Shown: in pieces, positions 50,216 to 57,859 of the stretch
Layout: the number at the start of each line of letters is the position of its first letter
Numbering within the stretch: position 1 is the first letter of the stretch
NCBI GenBank assembly: GCA_044221555.1
Contig: JBGAOY010000025.1
Span: 1 to 58,507, forward strand
Reading direction: 5' to 3'
Source of the DNA: JAEUJM01 sp044221555
GTDB lineage: Bacteria; Actinomycetota; Acidimicrobiia; Acidimicrobiales; DATDAH01
DNA length: 58,507 nucleotides
Made by a program: the position numbers and the translations under genes
Notes under the pieces: generated by a model
Told to the model about the DNA's origin: nothing
Database searches by the model: none
Seen by the model: only the letters and a program-made list of their open reading frames with translations

Positions 50216-50839
50216 ATGATCCAGGTGCGTCGAGTTCGAGGGCTGTTGGCCGTGGTCGTGGCGGTGGCCGCAATGGCGTTGTCGGTCGGCGCCGCCAGCG
50301 CCCGGGTTGAGGTCGGTGCGCCGGAGGTGGCTGCGTCGCCCCACAGCAGGACCGACGCCTCAGGTGACTGCGTTGGCGAAGCCGGGTCCGGCGGCGCCAA
50401 CTGCGATCTGCTCAAGGTGAAGATCGTCAACGGGGTCGACGACGTGACGCTCGTCGCGGTCTACCGAGGCGCTCCCTACATGCGCGACCGCCTCCCAGCC
50501 GCGGGCACTTGCAGCGGGCCGAACCAGCTCTCCTTCCACCTCGAGGGCGACACGGACTTCGTCGTCACGGTCGACAACTGCAAGGTGCGTGCCACGGCGG
50601 TTCAGTACGAGGAGCCCGACAACGGCACCTTCCCCTGTATCAGCTTCACCATTCCCAGCATGAACGCAGTGGTGACCGCCGATCGCGTGAAGGTCACCGT
50701 CCCTCGGTCCTGCCTGCCCGGCCTCACCACCCTGCGGGCGTATGCCACGACCGAGAAGGAACGGGCCGCGGACGACGCGTACGTCAGCGACCGGTTGCCG
50801 AACGCGGGGTACACGGCGCGCATCGCCCAAGACGCGTGA
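50216..50839 (+). CDS. Secreted protein of unknown function
   Basis: 207 aa. Signal peptide: basic VRRVRG, then LLAVVVAVAAMALSVGAASA with a likely cleavage after ASA. The mature protein has six Cys (e.g. GDCVGEAGSGGANCD, GTCSGPNQ, DNCKVR, FPCIS, RSCLPG) that could form three disulfides and mostly beta-type sequence. No family recognised. ATG at 50216 has GGGGAGA at good spacing; a GTG is directly before it. Confidence 0.75.
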   Translation: MIQVRRVRGLLAVVVAVAAMALSVGAASARVEVGAPEVAASPHSRTDASGDCVGEAGSGGANCDLLKVKIVNGVDDVTLVAVYRGAPYMRDRLPAAGTCSGPNQLSFHLEGDTDFVVTVDNCKVRATAVQYEEPDNGTFPCISFTIPSMNAVVTADRVKVTVPRSCLPGLTTLRAYATTEKERAADDAYVSDRLPNAGYTARIAQDA

Positions 50840-50856
50840 CGGCGCACTGACCCCAG

Positions 50857-50890
50857 CTCGACGCCGTCTCGGCATTGAGGCGGCGTCGAG
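50857..50890 (+). terminator. Hairpin after the secreted-protein gene
   Basis: CTCGACGCCG (50857-50866), 14-nt loop, CGGCGTCGAG (50881-50890), a perfect 10-bp stem 18 nt after the stop codon. A second, smaller stem-loop GCCTGC-AATG-GCAGGC follows at 50921-50936 and may terminate the tRNA transcript coming from the other strand. Confidence 0.6.
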
Positions 50891-50972
50891 CGGTCGCGGC
50901 GGGCGTCAGCCCACGCTCCCGCCTGCAATGGCAGGCCTTCGCTGCCGTCTCAGGTCTGGACCGGGAACTCAG

Positions 50973-51046
50973 TGGAGCTGATGGGACTCGAACCCACGAC
51001 CCCCTGCTTGCAAAGCAGGTGCTCTAGCCAGCTGAGCTACAGCCCC
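50973..51046 (-). tRNA. tRNA-Ala (anticodon UGC)
   Basis: On the minus strand the cloverleaf folds completely: acceptor GGGGCTG/CAGCTCC (one G-U), D-arm GCTC/GAGC, anticodon stem CCTGC/GCAGG with loop TTTGCAA (anticodon TGC), T-arm GTGGG/CCCAT with loop TTCGAGT, discriminator A. The 3' CCA is not encoded. Length 74 nt. Confidence 0.97.
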
Positions 51047-51143
51047 GAAGGGACCGCCAGCCTACCGGCGGGCGCCGAACGGCCCCGCCGGATCGGGACT
51101 TCCGGCCCTGCCCGGCGGCGGGCCGATGGGAAATGCTGACGCC

Positions 51144-51159
51144 ACGATCGCCTGATCGT
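51144..51159. promoter_or_regulatory. Inverted repeat upstream of the small-ORF/ABC operon
   Basis: ACGATC-GCCT-GATCGT is a perfect 6-4-6 inverted repeat 22 nt before the first ATG (51181) of the operon. Possible operator. Confidence 0.35.
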
Positions 51160-51180
51160 CATGACACGAGAGGGGGGGCC

Positions 51181-51324
51181 ATGACCGCCGCCGAATTCTT
51201 CGAGTACCTGTCCGCACGATCCACCAGTCGAGAACTGGCGCACGATCTGCTGAGCGCGTGGGCCGGCGTCCCGCCGTGTCGCACCGCCGCCGCGCCGGCC
51301 CGGGCCCGGGGACGGCAGCGATGA
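51181..51324 (+). CDS. 47-aa protein, first gene of an ABC exporter operon
   Basis: Begins MTAAEFFEYLSARSTSRELA and continues with one helix-like stretch (HDLLSAWAGV), then an Ala/Arg/Pro tail. No family recognised. The ATG has a purine-rich GAGAGGGGGGG before it, and the stop overlaps the next start (ATGA). The clear ribosome binding site and coupling argue that it is translated. Confidence 0.6.
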   Translation: MTAAEFFEYLSARSTSRELAHDLLSAWAGVPPCRTAAAPARARGRQR

Positions 51325-51653
51325 TCGCCACCAGGTTGCTCACCGGCAGCCGCCGCTCGGCGCTGCGCACGCGCAGCGGCCAGGACGTGGTGCACGAGGT
51401 CGACGCCACCCTGGCCTGCCTGCCGCCGCGGGAGATGCTGGAGGCGGGCGAGGCCTACCTGCTGCTCGACGACCTCGACACGTTCGTCTCCGGGTCGGAG
51501 TTCGCCCACGCCGCCCACGCGATCCTCGAGCCCAGCATGGCGTCGATCGCCGGCTGCACGGTCGTCGACCGCTCACGCATCGTGAACCCGCTGCTCGACG
51601 TCCGGAACCTCGTCGGCGCCTCGTCCGGGCACCCGTGTCGTTCGTCTGGCTGA
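51321..51653 (+). CDS. 110-aa protein of unknown function in the ABC exporter operon
   Basis: Contains RSALRTRSGQDVVHEVDATL, REMLEAGEAYLLLDDLDTFV and EPSMASIAGCTVVDRSRIVN. No family recognised and no signal peptide or membrane segment. It overlaps the preceding small gene by ATGA and the permease gene by 19 nt. With its neighbour it may be a regulator or accessory factor of the transporter. Confidence 0.65.
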   Translation: MIATRLLTGSRRSALRTRSGQDVVHEVDATLACLPPREMLEAGEAYLLLDDLDTFVSGSEFAHAAHAILEPSMASIAGCTVVDRSRIVNPLLDVRNLVGASSGHPCRSSG

Positions 51654-52753
51654 TCGCCCACAACGTCTGGGTGAAGCGGGTGCGGTCGATGCTGACCGCG
51701 TTCGCGGTGGCGGTCGCAGTGGTCACCGTGCTGACCCTCGGCATCGTCACCGACAGCATCCGCACCACCGCCGCGGGCATCCTCGAGGTCGGCGCCGCCG
51801 ACTTCACCGTCGCCCAGCAGGGCGTGAACGACATCCTCCAGAGCGCCTTGACCGAGGAGCAACTGGCGCAGATCAAGCAGCTGCCGGGCGTCGACAGCGC
51901 GGTCGGCGTGCTGCTGAACACCGACGAGGTCGACGCCGACCACCCCCTGGTCGTGGAGATCGGCATCGAGCCGGAGGACCTCCACCCCTTCGGCGTGCGC
52001 CTCGCGGCGGGCCGGGCCTTCCGGGCCCACGCCGACGACGAGGTGATGGTGGGCATCCGGCTGGCCCAGGACCTCGGCCTCGAGCCGGGCGACGTGCTCG
52101 ACGTGGCCGGCGGCCCGAAGCGGGTGGTGGGGATCTACAACACCGGCAACGTGTACGGCGACAGCGCCGTGATGTTGCCGCTGGCGCCGTTCCAGGCCTT
52201 CGAGCGCCAGCCCGGCGGGCTGACGCTGCTGTTCATCAAGACCGCCCCGGGGGCGCCGGTGACCGTCGTGCGCCAGCGGGTCGAGGACTCGAGCCCGCTG
52301 CTCGTGGGCATCAGCAACCTGCTCGAGTTCGGCCGGGCCGACCGCAGCTACCAGCTGATCAGCGCCGCCGACCGGGCCGCGACCATCGTCGCGGTGGGCG
52401 TGGGTGCGGTGATCGTGATGAACGCGATGCTGCTCTCGCTCGTCGAGCGGTACCGCGAGTTCGGTGTGCTGCGAGCGGTGGGCTGGTCGCGCACACGGCT
52501 GGTCGCGCTGGTCTTCGGCGAGGCGGCCATCATCGCCCTGGTCGGTGCGATCATCGGGGTGGTCCTGGCCTTCGTGGCGGTGCGGGTGCTCGCCGAGCTG
52601 CCCGTGCTCGCCGGCGTGCTGCAGCCGACCTACGAGCCGTGGGTCTTCGGGCGGGCACTGGCCACCGCGGTCGCCGTCACGGCGCTGGGTGCCCTGTACC
52701 CGTCGCTGCGGGCGGCTCGCCTCTCCCCGCAGGAGGCGATGCGCCGTGAGTGA
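51635..52753 (+). CDS. MacB/FtsX-type ABC transporter permease
   Basis: 372 aa. N-terminal TM (SMLTAFAVAVAVVTVLTLGI), a periplasmic MacB-like domain of about 200 residues, then three TM segments with the FtsX core (VERYREFGVLRAVGWSRTRL, VFGEAAIIALVGAIIGVVLA) and the C-terminal ARLSPQEAMRRE. Such permeases export peptides or move lipoproteins, as in LolE or DevC. GTG start at 51635. The ATPase gene overlaps its end by 8 nt. Confidence 0.93.
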   Translation: MSFVWLIAHNVWVKRVRSMLTAFAVAVAVVTVLTLGIVTDSIRTTAAGILEVGAADFTVAQQGVNDILQSALTEEQLAQIKQLPGVDSAVGVLLNTDEVDADHPLVVEIGIEPEDLHPFGVRLAAGRAFRAHADDEVMVGIRLAQDLGLEPGDVLDVAGGPKRVVGIYNTGNVYGDSAVMLPLAPFQAFERQPGGLTLLFIKTAPGAPVTVVRQRVEDSSPLLVGISNLLEFGRADRSYQLISAADRAATIVAVGVGAVIVMNAMLLSLVERYREFGVLRAVGWSRTRLVALVFGEAAIIALVGAIIGVVLAFVAVRVLAELPVLAGVLQPTYEPWVFGRALATAVAVTALGALYPSLRAARLSPQEAMRRE

Positions 52754-53429
52754 CCCGTCGGTGCCGGCGGTGGAGGCCGTGGCGGTGCACAAGGCCTTCG
52801 ACCGCGGCAGGGTGCGAGCCCTCGACGGGCTCACTCTGCGGGTCGAACGGGGCGAGTACGTGGCGCTCACCGGCCCGTCGGGGTGCGGCAAGTCGACGCT
52901 GATGAACCTGCTGGCCGCGCTCGATCACCCCGACTCGGGCACGTTGCGCGTGGGGGGCCAGGACGTCACGCGCCTCGACCACGCCAACCGGTTCCGGCGC
53001 GAGCAGGTGGGCCTGGTGTTCCAGATGCACAACCTGATGCCCCACCTCGACGCGCTGGCCAACATCGGCGTGGCGATGATCGGCTCGCACCCCACGCACC
53101 GGGAGCAGCGCGCGCGTGCCGTCGAGTTGCTGGAGCTCGTCGACCTCGGCGGCCTCGGCCACCGCCGCCCCCCGGAGCTGTCGGGCGGTGAGCGCCAGCG
53201 GGTGGCCCTGGCCCGGGCACTGGCCAACCACCCCGAGGTGCTGCTGGCCGACGAGCCCACCGGGAGCCTCGACCCCGACAGTCGCCGGCTCGTGCTCGAC
53301 CTCCTGGAGCGGTTGCGCACCGAGGAGGGCGTGACCGTGCTCGTCGTCACCCACGACGACGCCGTGGGTGAGGCGGCCGATCGCACGATCCACCTGCGCG
53401 CCGGTCGGGTGGTCGACGCCGCCCTGTGA
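52746..53429 (+). CDS. ABC ATPase of the MacB/LolD type
   Basis: 227 aa. Walker A GPSGCGKST (43-51), Q-loop VFQMHNLMP, signature ELSGGERQRVALARAL, Walker B VLLADEPTGSLDP, H-switch VVTHDD. The LADEPTGSLD form is typical of the LolD/MacB group, matching the permease encoded before it. The GTG start lies inside the permease 3' end (8-nt overlap). Confidence 0.95.
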   Translation: MSDPSVPAVEAVAVHKAFDRGRVRALDGLTLRVERGEYVALTGPSGCGKSTLMNLLAALDHPDSGTLRVGGQDVTRLDHANRFRREQVGLVFQMHNLMPHLDALANIGVAMIGSHPTHREQRARAVELLELVDLGGLGHRRPPELSGGERQRVALARALANHPEVLLADEPTGSLDPDSRRLVLDLLERLRTEEGVTVLVVTHDDAVGEAADRTIHLRAGRVVDAAL

Positions 53430-53590
53430 GGCCGGCCGCCACGCTGGCCGCGGTGCCGACCGTGCCGACCGACCATGGCGCCCGGTCGTGATGCAGGATC
53501 GCCACGGCCCGTGATGCCTTACGCCACCCCGACCGCGGGGACGGACCGTGCCGTCGAAGCGTGATGCGCCGCGGGAGGCGCCGCCGCGGC

Positions 53591-54274
53591 TCAGCGGATC
53601 TCGCCGTGGCGGACCACGTCGACCCGCCCGGCCATCAGCACCCGGGCGACGATCATCAGTGCCAAGCTGTAGAGCACGGTGAGCAGCAGGGGCCAGGCGA
53701 TGGGGCCGCTGGTGTCGAGGCTCGACGAGATCAGCTCCTGGGGGCCGTAGAAGGGGAGCACCTTCGCCACCGCGGCGTCGGGGTCGACCGCCAACTGCAG
53801 TCCGATGACACCGATCAGCACCAGCGTGCCTTCGAGCTCGCGCGGCACCGCGGCACCGACGGCCAGGCCGAACGGGATCGACGCCAGCGCCACGGCGGCC
53901 ACACCGACGAGGGTGAGCCACGGACGCGCCGGGCTCGACGCGGCGACCATGAGCGCGCTGAACGCGGCGGCGACCACCAGGCCCATCGGCCCCAGGAAGA
54001 GGAGCCGGCCGAGCAGCAGGTCGAGGGGGCGGTACCCGCCGAGGGCGAGGCGCTGGTCGACCTCGGTCGAGGACAGCACCGAGAACAGCGTCGCCCCCGA
54101 CACCGAGAAGGCCATGCCGACCCCACCGGCCACGATCGCGCTGTCGCCCGATCCCATCGAGGCCAGGTAGAAGCTGAGGGGCAGCGCCACCAGCAACACG
54201 AGCGCGACGTGGCGCCGCATCAGGTCGCGGCCGTGCATCTCGGCCATGATCACCACCCGCCGGACCGCCGCCAT
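53591..54274 (-). CDS. ABC exporter membrane subunit
   Basis: 227 aa with six hydrophobic segments (e.g. HVALVLLVALPLSFYLASMG, AIVAGGVGMAFSVSGATLFS, GLVVAAAFSALMVAA), a loop STEVDQRLALGGYRPLDLLL and a C-terminal TM LLLTVLYSLALMIVARVLM. It is the likely partner of the ATPase at 54426. The ATG at 54274 overlaps the stop of the repeat mini-ORF (TGATG). An upstream in-frame GTG at 54307 is possible. Confidence 0.82.
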   Translation of the reverse strand: MAAVRRVVIMAEMHGRDLMRRHVALVLLVALPLSFYLASMGSGDSAIVAGGVGMAFSVSGATLFSVLSSTEVDQRLALGGYRPLDLLLGRLLFLGPMGLVVAAAFSALMVAASSPARPWLTLVGVAAVALASIPFGLAVGAAVPRELEGTLVLIGVIGLQLAVDPDAAVAKVLPFYGPQELISSSLDTSGPIAWPLLLTVLYSLALMIVARVLMAGRVDVVRHGEIR

Positions 54275-54426
54275 CACGCCGCCGCCCGCCACGTCGCCGC
54301 CCGCCACGCCGCCGACCGCCGGACCGCCGGCGCCAGCCGTGACGTTGCCTGCCGTGACGTTGCCTGCCGTGACCTTGCCTGCCGTGACCTTGCCGGCCGT
54401 GACGTTGCCTGCCGTGACGCCGCCAT
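54274..54426 (-). CDS. Repeat-encoded 50-aa mini-ORF linking ATPase and permease genes
   Basis: ATG at 54426 overlaps the ATPase stop as TGATG and its own stop overlaps the permease ATG as TGATG. It encodes Ser/Arg/Gln/Ala/Thr repeats (SRQAT, SRQAR) from the 15-bp array at 54336-54425, then an Ala/Arg/Trp-rich tail. The sequence itself suggests no function; its length in codons keeps translational coupling across the repeat. It may be a translated spacer. Confidence 0.5.
   Translation of the reverse strand: MAASRQATSRPARSRQARSRQATSRQATSRLAPAVRRSAAWRAATWRAAA
54336..54425 (+). repeat. 15-bp minisatellite, six units
   Basis: GCCGTGACGTTGCCT and close variants (CTTG for GTTG; last unit GCCGTGACGCCGCCA) in tandem from 54336 to 54425, directly next to the ATPase stop codon (54426-54428). 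It is not a CRISPR array: there are no spacers. Confidence 0.9.
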
Positions 54427-55043
54427 CACGGGGCCGCCGGGTTCCGGGACGGGTGGGCCGGCAGCTCCACCACCCGGTCGACCCGCTCCAACTCGGCCAG
54501 CATGTGGGTCACCACCACCACGGCCTTGCCCGCCTCGCGCCACACGTTGCAGTGGTCCCAGAAGTCCACGTAGGTGCCGTGATCGAAGCCCTGGTAGGGC
54601 TCGTCGAGCAGCAACACGGTGGGGTCGGTGAGCAGCGCCAGGGCCAGGTTGAGCTTCTGGCGGGTGCCGCCCGACAGGTCGCGTGTGACCGACCGCTCGT
54701 GCAGTGGGTAGCCGAACTCCTCGAGGAGGGCGTGGCCCCGCTCGAGGGACTCGGCCCGGCCCATGCCGGCGCCGCGCCCGAACATGACCAGGTGGTCGTC
54801 CGCGGTCAGGAGCTCGAACAGCCCGGGGACCTGCGGGCAGTAGCCGATGGCCCCGCCGACGGTCACCTCGCCGGCGTCGGCCCGGATCAGGCCGGCGCAG
54901 ATCCGCATCAGCGTGCTCTTGCCGGCCCCGTTCTCGCCGGTGAGGGCCACCACCTCACCGCCGTCCACCGTGAGGTCGACGTCGTCGAGGATGGTGGCGC
55001 GCCCGAAGCGCTTGGCCACTCCCGCCACGACGAGCTGTGCCAT
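54426..55043 (-). CDS. ABC transporter ATP-binding protein
   Basis: 205 aa. Walker A GENGAGKST (36-44), Q-loop GYCPQVPGLFE, signature DLSGGTRQKLNLALAL, Walker B VLLLDEPYQGFDHGTYVDFW, switch VVVVTHML. A short exporter ATPase. GGAGGG precedes the ATG at 55043. The partner membrane gene follows via the mini-ORF. Confidence 0.94.
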   Translation of the reverse strand: MAQLVVAGVAKRFGRATILDDVDLTVDGGEVVALTGENGAGKSTLMRICAGLIRADAGEVTVGGAIGYCPQVPGLFELLTADDHLVMFGRGAGMGRAESLERGHALLEEFGYPLHERSVTRDLSGGTRQKLNLALALLTDPTVLLLDEPYQGFDHGTYVDFWDHCNVWREAGKAVVVVTHMLAELERVDRVVELPAHPSRNPAAP

Positions 55044-55066
55044 CACCCTCCATGCCCCGCTTCCTG

Positions 55067-55090
55067 CGACCCTCAGGAGCACGAGGGTCG
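55067..55090. promoter_or_regulatory. Perfect 8-bp inverted repeat upstream of the ABC operon
   Basis: CGACCCTC (55067-55074), loop AGGAGCAC, GAGGGTCG (55083-55090). It lies 24 nt before the ATPase ATG and 155 nt downstream of the LamG-like gene stop; it may be a leader structure, operator or terminator. Confidence 0.4.
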
Positions 55091-55244
55091 GGCGGTCGAC
55101 GTGGGTCGAGTCTGGGGCACGGGTCCGCCTCTGTTTAGAGTCGAAGGTCCTCGCTCGCCGGCTCCTTTCGGCCCCGATCGCCAGGCGACGGCCGACGCAA
55201 CTGCCGACCGAGCGCGTCGGTCCCGATCTCTCGGGCGCTCCGGC

Positions 55245-55985
55245 TCAGCCGCCGAGGGCGGCGACCTGTGTGGGCGTGAGCGGGGCGGCGTAGAGGCGGA
55301 TGCGGGAGACCGCGCCGGCGCTCTCTTCCCGGTCGGCGTTGTCGCGGAAGAAGCGCAGCACGTTCTCTGTGGTCAGGCGGGCATCGCTGGGGGACATGGT
55401 CGCCAGGTTGAACTGCTGCACGCCGTCGAGGTACCCGCAAAGGCGCCCGGCCCGTGAGCGGGTGAGGACCAGATCGACCCACTCGTTCGCCGCGATGACG
55501 TCGCTCGGCCCCATGTCCACCGGGTACACGGCGAACCCGCCGCCCACGATGTAGACGCCGTGGTCCTGGTTCGGCGCCGCCTGGCCGTAGTTGATGAGGC
55601 GCTGATAGCCCGAGGTCGTGGCAAAGCGGACCCGCAGCCGGATCGTGTAGTGGTCCCGTGGGATGAGCGACGAGGCGTTGCTCAGCTGCACGCCGTTGCC
55701 CTGCGGGAACTCGAGCACCGTGCGGTTCGTGCCGTCGACGTCTTCCGTCGCGAAGGCGTTGACGCCAGGGCCGACGTTCACGAGTGCCGGGGCACCGCTC
55801 GTCGAGCTGGCCAGCGTCCCCTGGAAGCGATAGTCGGCCTTCAGGGCGGGCAGGCTCTCGGGGGCAGGGGTCACAGCGGCGCGATGGCGAGGTGCCGCAC
55901 CGGCCGACGTCGCGGCGAGCGACAGGGCCAGTGTGACCAGGAGGAGGATCGCCGCGGAAGACCGCCGGCGGGTGGAACGGGTCAT
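55245..55985 (-). CDS. Secreted LamG/concanavalin-like domain protein
   Basis: 246 aa. Signal peptide (RSSAAILLLVTLALSLAATS, cleavage near AGA-AP), a linker, then a LamG/laminin-like jelly roll: KADYRFQGTLASSTSGAPAL, HYTIRLRVRFATTSGYQRLI, GGGFAVYPVDMGP, EWVDLVLTRSRAGRLCGYLD and a C-terminal RIRLYAAPLTPTQVAALGG. Such domains bind glycans or proteins outside the cell. The ATG at 55985 gives a normal signal peptide; an upstream start at 56033 is unlikely. Confidence 0.85.
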   Translation of the reverse strand: MTRSTRRRSSAAILLLVTLALSLAATSAGAAPRHRAAVTPAPESLPALKADYRFQGTLASSTSGAPALVNVGPGVNAFATEDVDGTNRTVLEFPQGNGVQLSNASSLIPRDHYTIRLRVRFATTSGYQRLINYGQAAPNQDHGVYIVGGGFAVYPVDMGPSDVIAANEWVDLVLTRSRAGRLCGYLDGVQQFNLATMSPSDARLTTENVLRFFRDNADREESAGAVSRIRLYAAPLTPTQVAALGG

Positions 55986-56210
55986 CGGGGTTCCCCACAT
56001 TCGACGGTGCAGCTCGGGAGTGATTCCTAGCACGTGGGCACCCCGAGCCCGCCTGCCCGGCGTCGGGGTGGCGCTGCTGGAGCTCGACCAGGAGGGCGAA
56101 GAGAGCGTTGCGATCGAGGGCCGGGGGGTGAGGTCGATCGGACCCAGTGTTCAGGGTCGCACCGGCGATCACCGAACCGCACGCAACTTCTGAGGGGTCG
56201 CCGCCGCCGC

Positions 56211-56216
56211 TACCGT
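56211..56216 (+). promoter_or_regulatory. -10 box TACCGT for leaderless gene at 56223
   Basis: TACCGT ends exactly 6 nt before the ATG, and no ribosome binding site is present. Transcription would begin at or next to the start codon. Confidence 0.5.
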
Positions 56217-56222
56217 CAAACC

Positions 56223-56699
56223 ATGAGCGACGCCGATCCCATCGTGGACGTGATCGACCGCTGGCACGCCCACCTGCGGGGCGAGCTGCCCGGGGGGCTG
56301 GACGAGCTGTTGCACGACGACGTCGTCTTCTACTCGCCCATCGTGTTCACGCCCCAGGAGGGCAAGGCCGTCACCACGCTCTACCTGGAGGCGGCGGGCC
56401 AGGCCCTCCCCGGCGAGGGCGGCGGCTCGATCGGCGGCGGCGACGAGTCGAGTGACGAGGCCGAGCGGCCACCCGGAGCCTTCCGCTACACGAAGAAGGT
56501 GCTGAGCGGCGACACGGCCGTGCTCGAGTTCGAGACCACCGTGGAGGGCAAGTACGTCAACGGCGTCGACATCATCCGCTGCGACGACGCCGGCAAGATC
56601 GTCGAGTTCCGGGTGATGATCCGCCCCCTCCAGGCCGTCAACACCGTCCACCGGCAGATGGCCCGCATGCTGGAGCTCCTCCAACAGTCGGGCGACTGA
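56223..56699 (+). CDS. NTF2/SnoaL-like protein
   Basis: 158 aa. NTF2-like layout: VDVIDRWHAHLRGELPGGLD, LLHDDVVFYSPIVFTPQEGK, and C-terminal strands TAVLEFETTVEGKYVNGVDI and KIVEFRVMIRPLQAVNTVH. A Gly/Glu-rich insert lies in the middle (GEGGGSIGGGDESSDEAERP). It resembles the SnoaL-like/DUF-type proteins near lipid genes in mycobacteria; no reaction assigned. Convergent with the DinB-MOSC gene. Confidence 0.85.
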   Translation: MSDADPIVDVIDRWHAHLRGELPGGLDELLHDDVVFYSPIVFTPQEGKAVTTLYLEAAGQALPGEGGGSIGGGDESSDEAERPPGAFRYTKKVLSGDTAVLEFETTVEGKYVNGVDIIRCDDAGKIVEFRVMIRPLQAVNTVHRQMARMLELLQQSGD

Positions 56700-56732
56700 C
56701 CAGAGGCGACTGTCCCGGCGGCGAGGTGGCGC

Positions 56733-57755
56733 TCAGGCGGGCTCGACGACCACGGCATCGCCGGTGCGGACGGGGCCGGGGCGCAGGACGGTGCCGTAGA
56801 GCCGGCTCCAGCCGGGGTGGCGATCGTGGGCCATGCGGCGGAAGTCGCCGCCGGTGAACCACGGGGCGTTCTTGGCGCAGGGGATGGCGTAGGCCGAGAG
56901 CTCCAACAGGAGCTCGTCGCCGATGGCCACCCGGGTGCCCGGGCGCAGCGAGGCCCAGTCGAGGCCGGCGACCGTGACGTTCTCGCCCACCGACCCGGGC
57001 TGGATGGGATGGCCCTCGGCCTGCAGGGCCTCGATGACGTCGAGGCCGTAGAGGCACACCGCCTGGAACGGGCGACCGTGGTGCACGCGGTCGTTCTGGT
57101 GGTCGCCGGCGAGGCCGCGGTAGCCCACCGCGGCCGAGTCGACCGGCAGCTTGGGCACGCCGCCTCCGCTGGTGTTGAGCTGGACGACCGAGCCGGTCTG
57201 GGCGCGGACGCCGTCGCCGAGCCGGTGGCGCAGGCGCCCCACGTCGTGGCCGTGGTGCAGCACCTCGTGCAGCACGTGGCGGGCGATCCACGACGGGTCG
57301 ATCACGCCCTGGCGCACGACCGCGGTCGCCTGCCACTGCTCGGGCGTCAGCGACCGGAACCGCTCCCACAGCAGCGAGCCCTCGGCCTCCATCGCGTCGA
57401 TCGTGGCCTCGACATCGTCGAAGCGCGCGGGCTCGGGGGCGATGGCCGACCCTCCCGGTCGTCGCAGGTCCACGTGGAGCCCGTCGACGGTGACATCGAG
57501 GGAGAATCGCCAGATCCAGTAGGCCTGCCGAAGGTGGTCGACGTACTCGAGGATCGACCAGGTGTCGCCGTCGGGCCGGGTGTTGGCCACGTCGAGGTCG
57601 ACGCCCTCGAGCACGCCGCGGAAGAACGCGCCTCCGAGCCGCAGCGCGTTCACGGCGACCTCGTCGTCGTAGTCGTCCCACCGGAACCCGCACTGGTCGC
57701 ACGTGTCGATGGGCGCCCGCTCGGTCGTGTCCACGGCACCATTGAACCCGGTCAC
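56733..57755 (-). CDS. DinB-MOSC fusion protein with N-terminal Cys pair
   Basis: 340 aa. N-terminal CDQCGFRWDDYDDEVA, a DinB-like four-helix domain with His residues placed as metal ligands (SILEYVDHLRQAYW, HVLHEVLHHGHDVGRLRHR), then a MOSC domain (GSVVQLNTSGGGVPKLPVDS, SVGENVTVAGLDWASLRPG, YAIPCAKNAPWF with the conserved Cys). MOSC domains bind Mo-cofactor sulfur or reduce N-hydroxylated compounds; DinB proteins are thiol-dependent metalloenzymes. GTG at 57755 is chosen because the 57857 start would abut the divergent P450 start; 57734 is also possible. Confidence 0.8.
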   Translation of the reverse strand: MTGFNGAVDTTERAPIDTCDQCGFRWDDYDDEVAVNALRLGGAFFRGVLEGVDLDVANTRPDGDTWSILEYVDHLRQAYWIWRFSLDVTVDGLHVDLRRPGGSAIAPEPARFDDVEATIDAMEAEGSLLWERFRSLTPEQWQATAVVRQGVIDPSWIARHVLHEVLHHGHDVGRLRHRLGDGVRAQTGSVVQLNTSGGGVPKLPVDSAAVGYRGLAGDHQNDRVHHGRPFQAVCLYGLDVIEALQAEGHPIQPGSVGENVTVAGLDWASLRPGTRVAIGDELLLELSAYAIPCAKNAPWFTGGDFRRMAHDRHPGWSRLYGTVLRPGPVRTGDAVVVEPA

Positions 57756-57859
57756 GGCATCGAGCGCTGCGGGTATGGTCGGTCCCCACGGGTGGATCGC
57801 GGCCGTCGCCGGCCGATGGTCACCAGCAGACACACGCCGCTCCCGGGGGACTGCCACAC

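Noticed and set aside
50973..51046. tRNA-Ala as integration site of a mobile element
   Set aside because: No integrase gene nor a duplicated tRNA 3' end was found in the window.
54336..54425. Short regular repeats considered as a CRISPR array
   Set aside because: The 15-bp units are contiguous without unique spacers and no cas genes are present.
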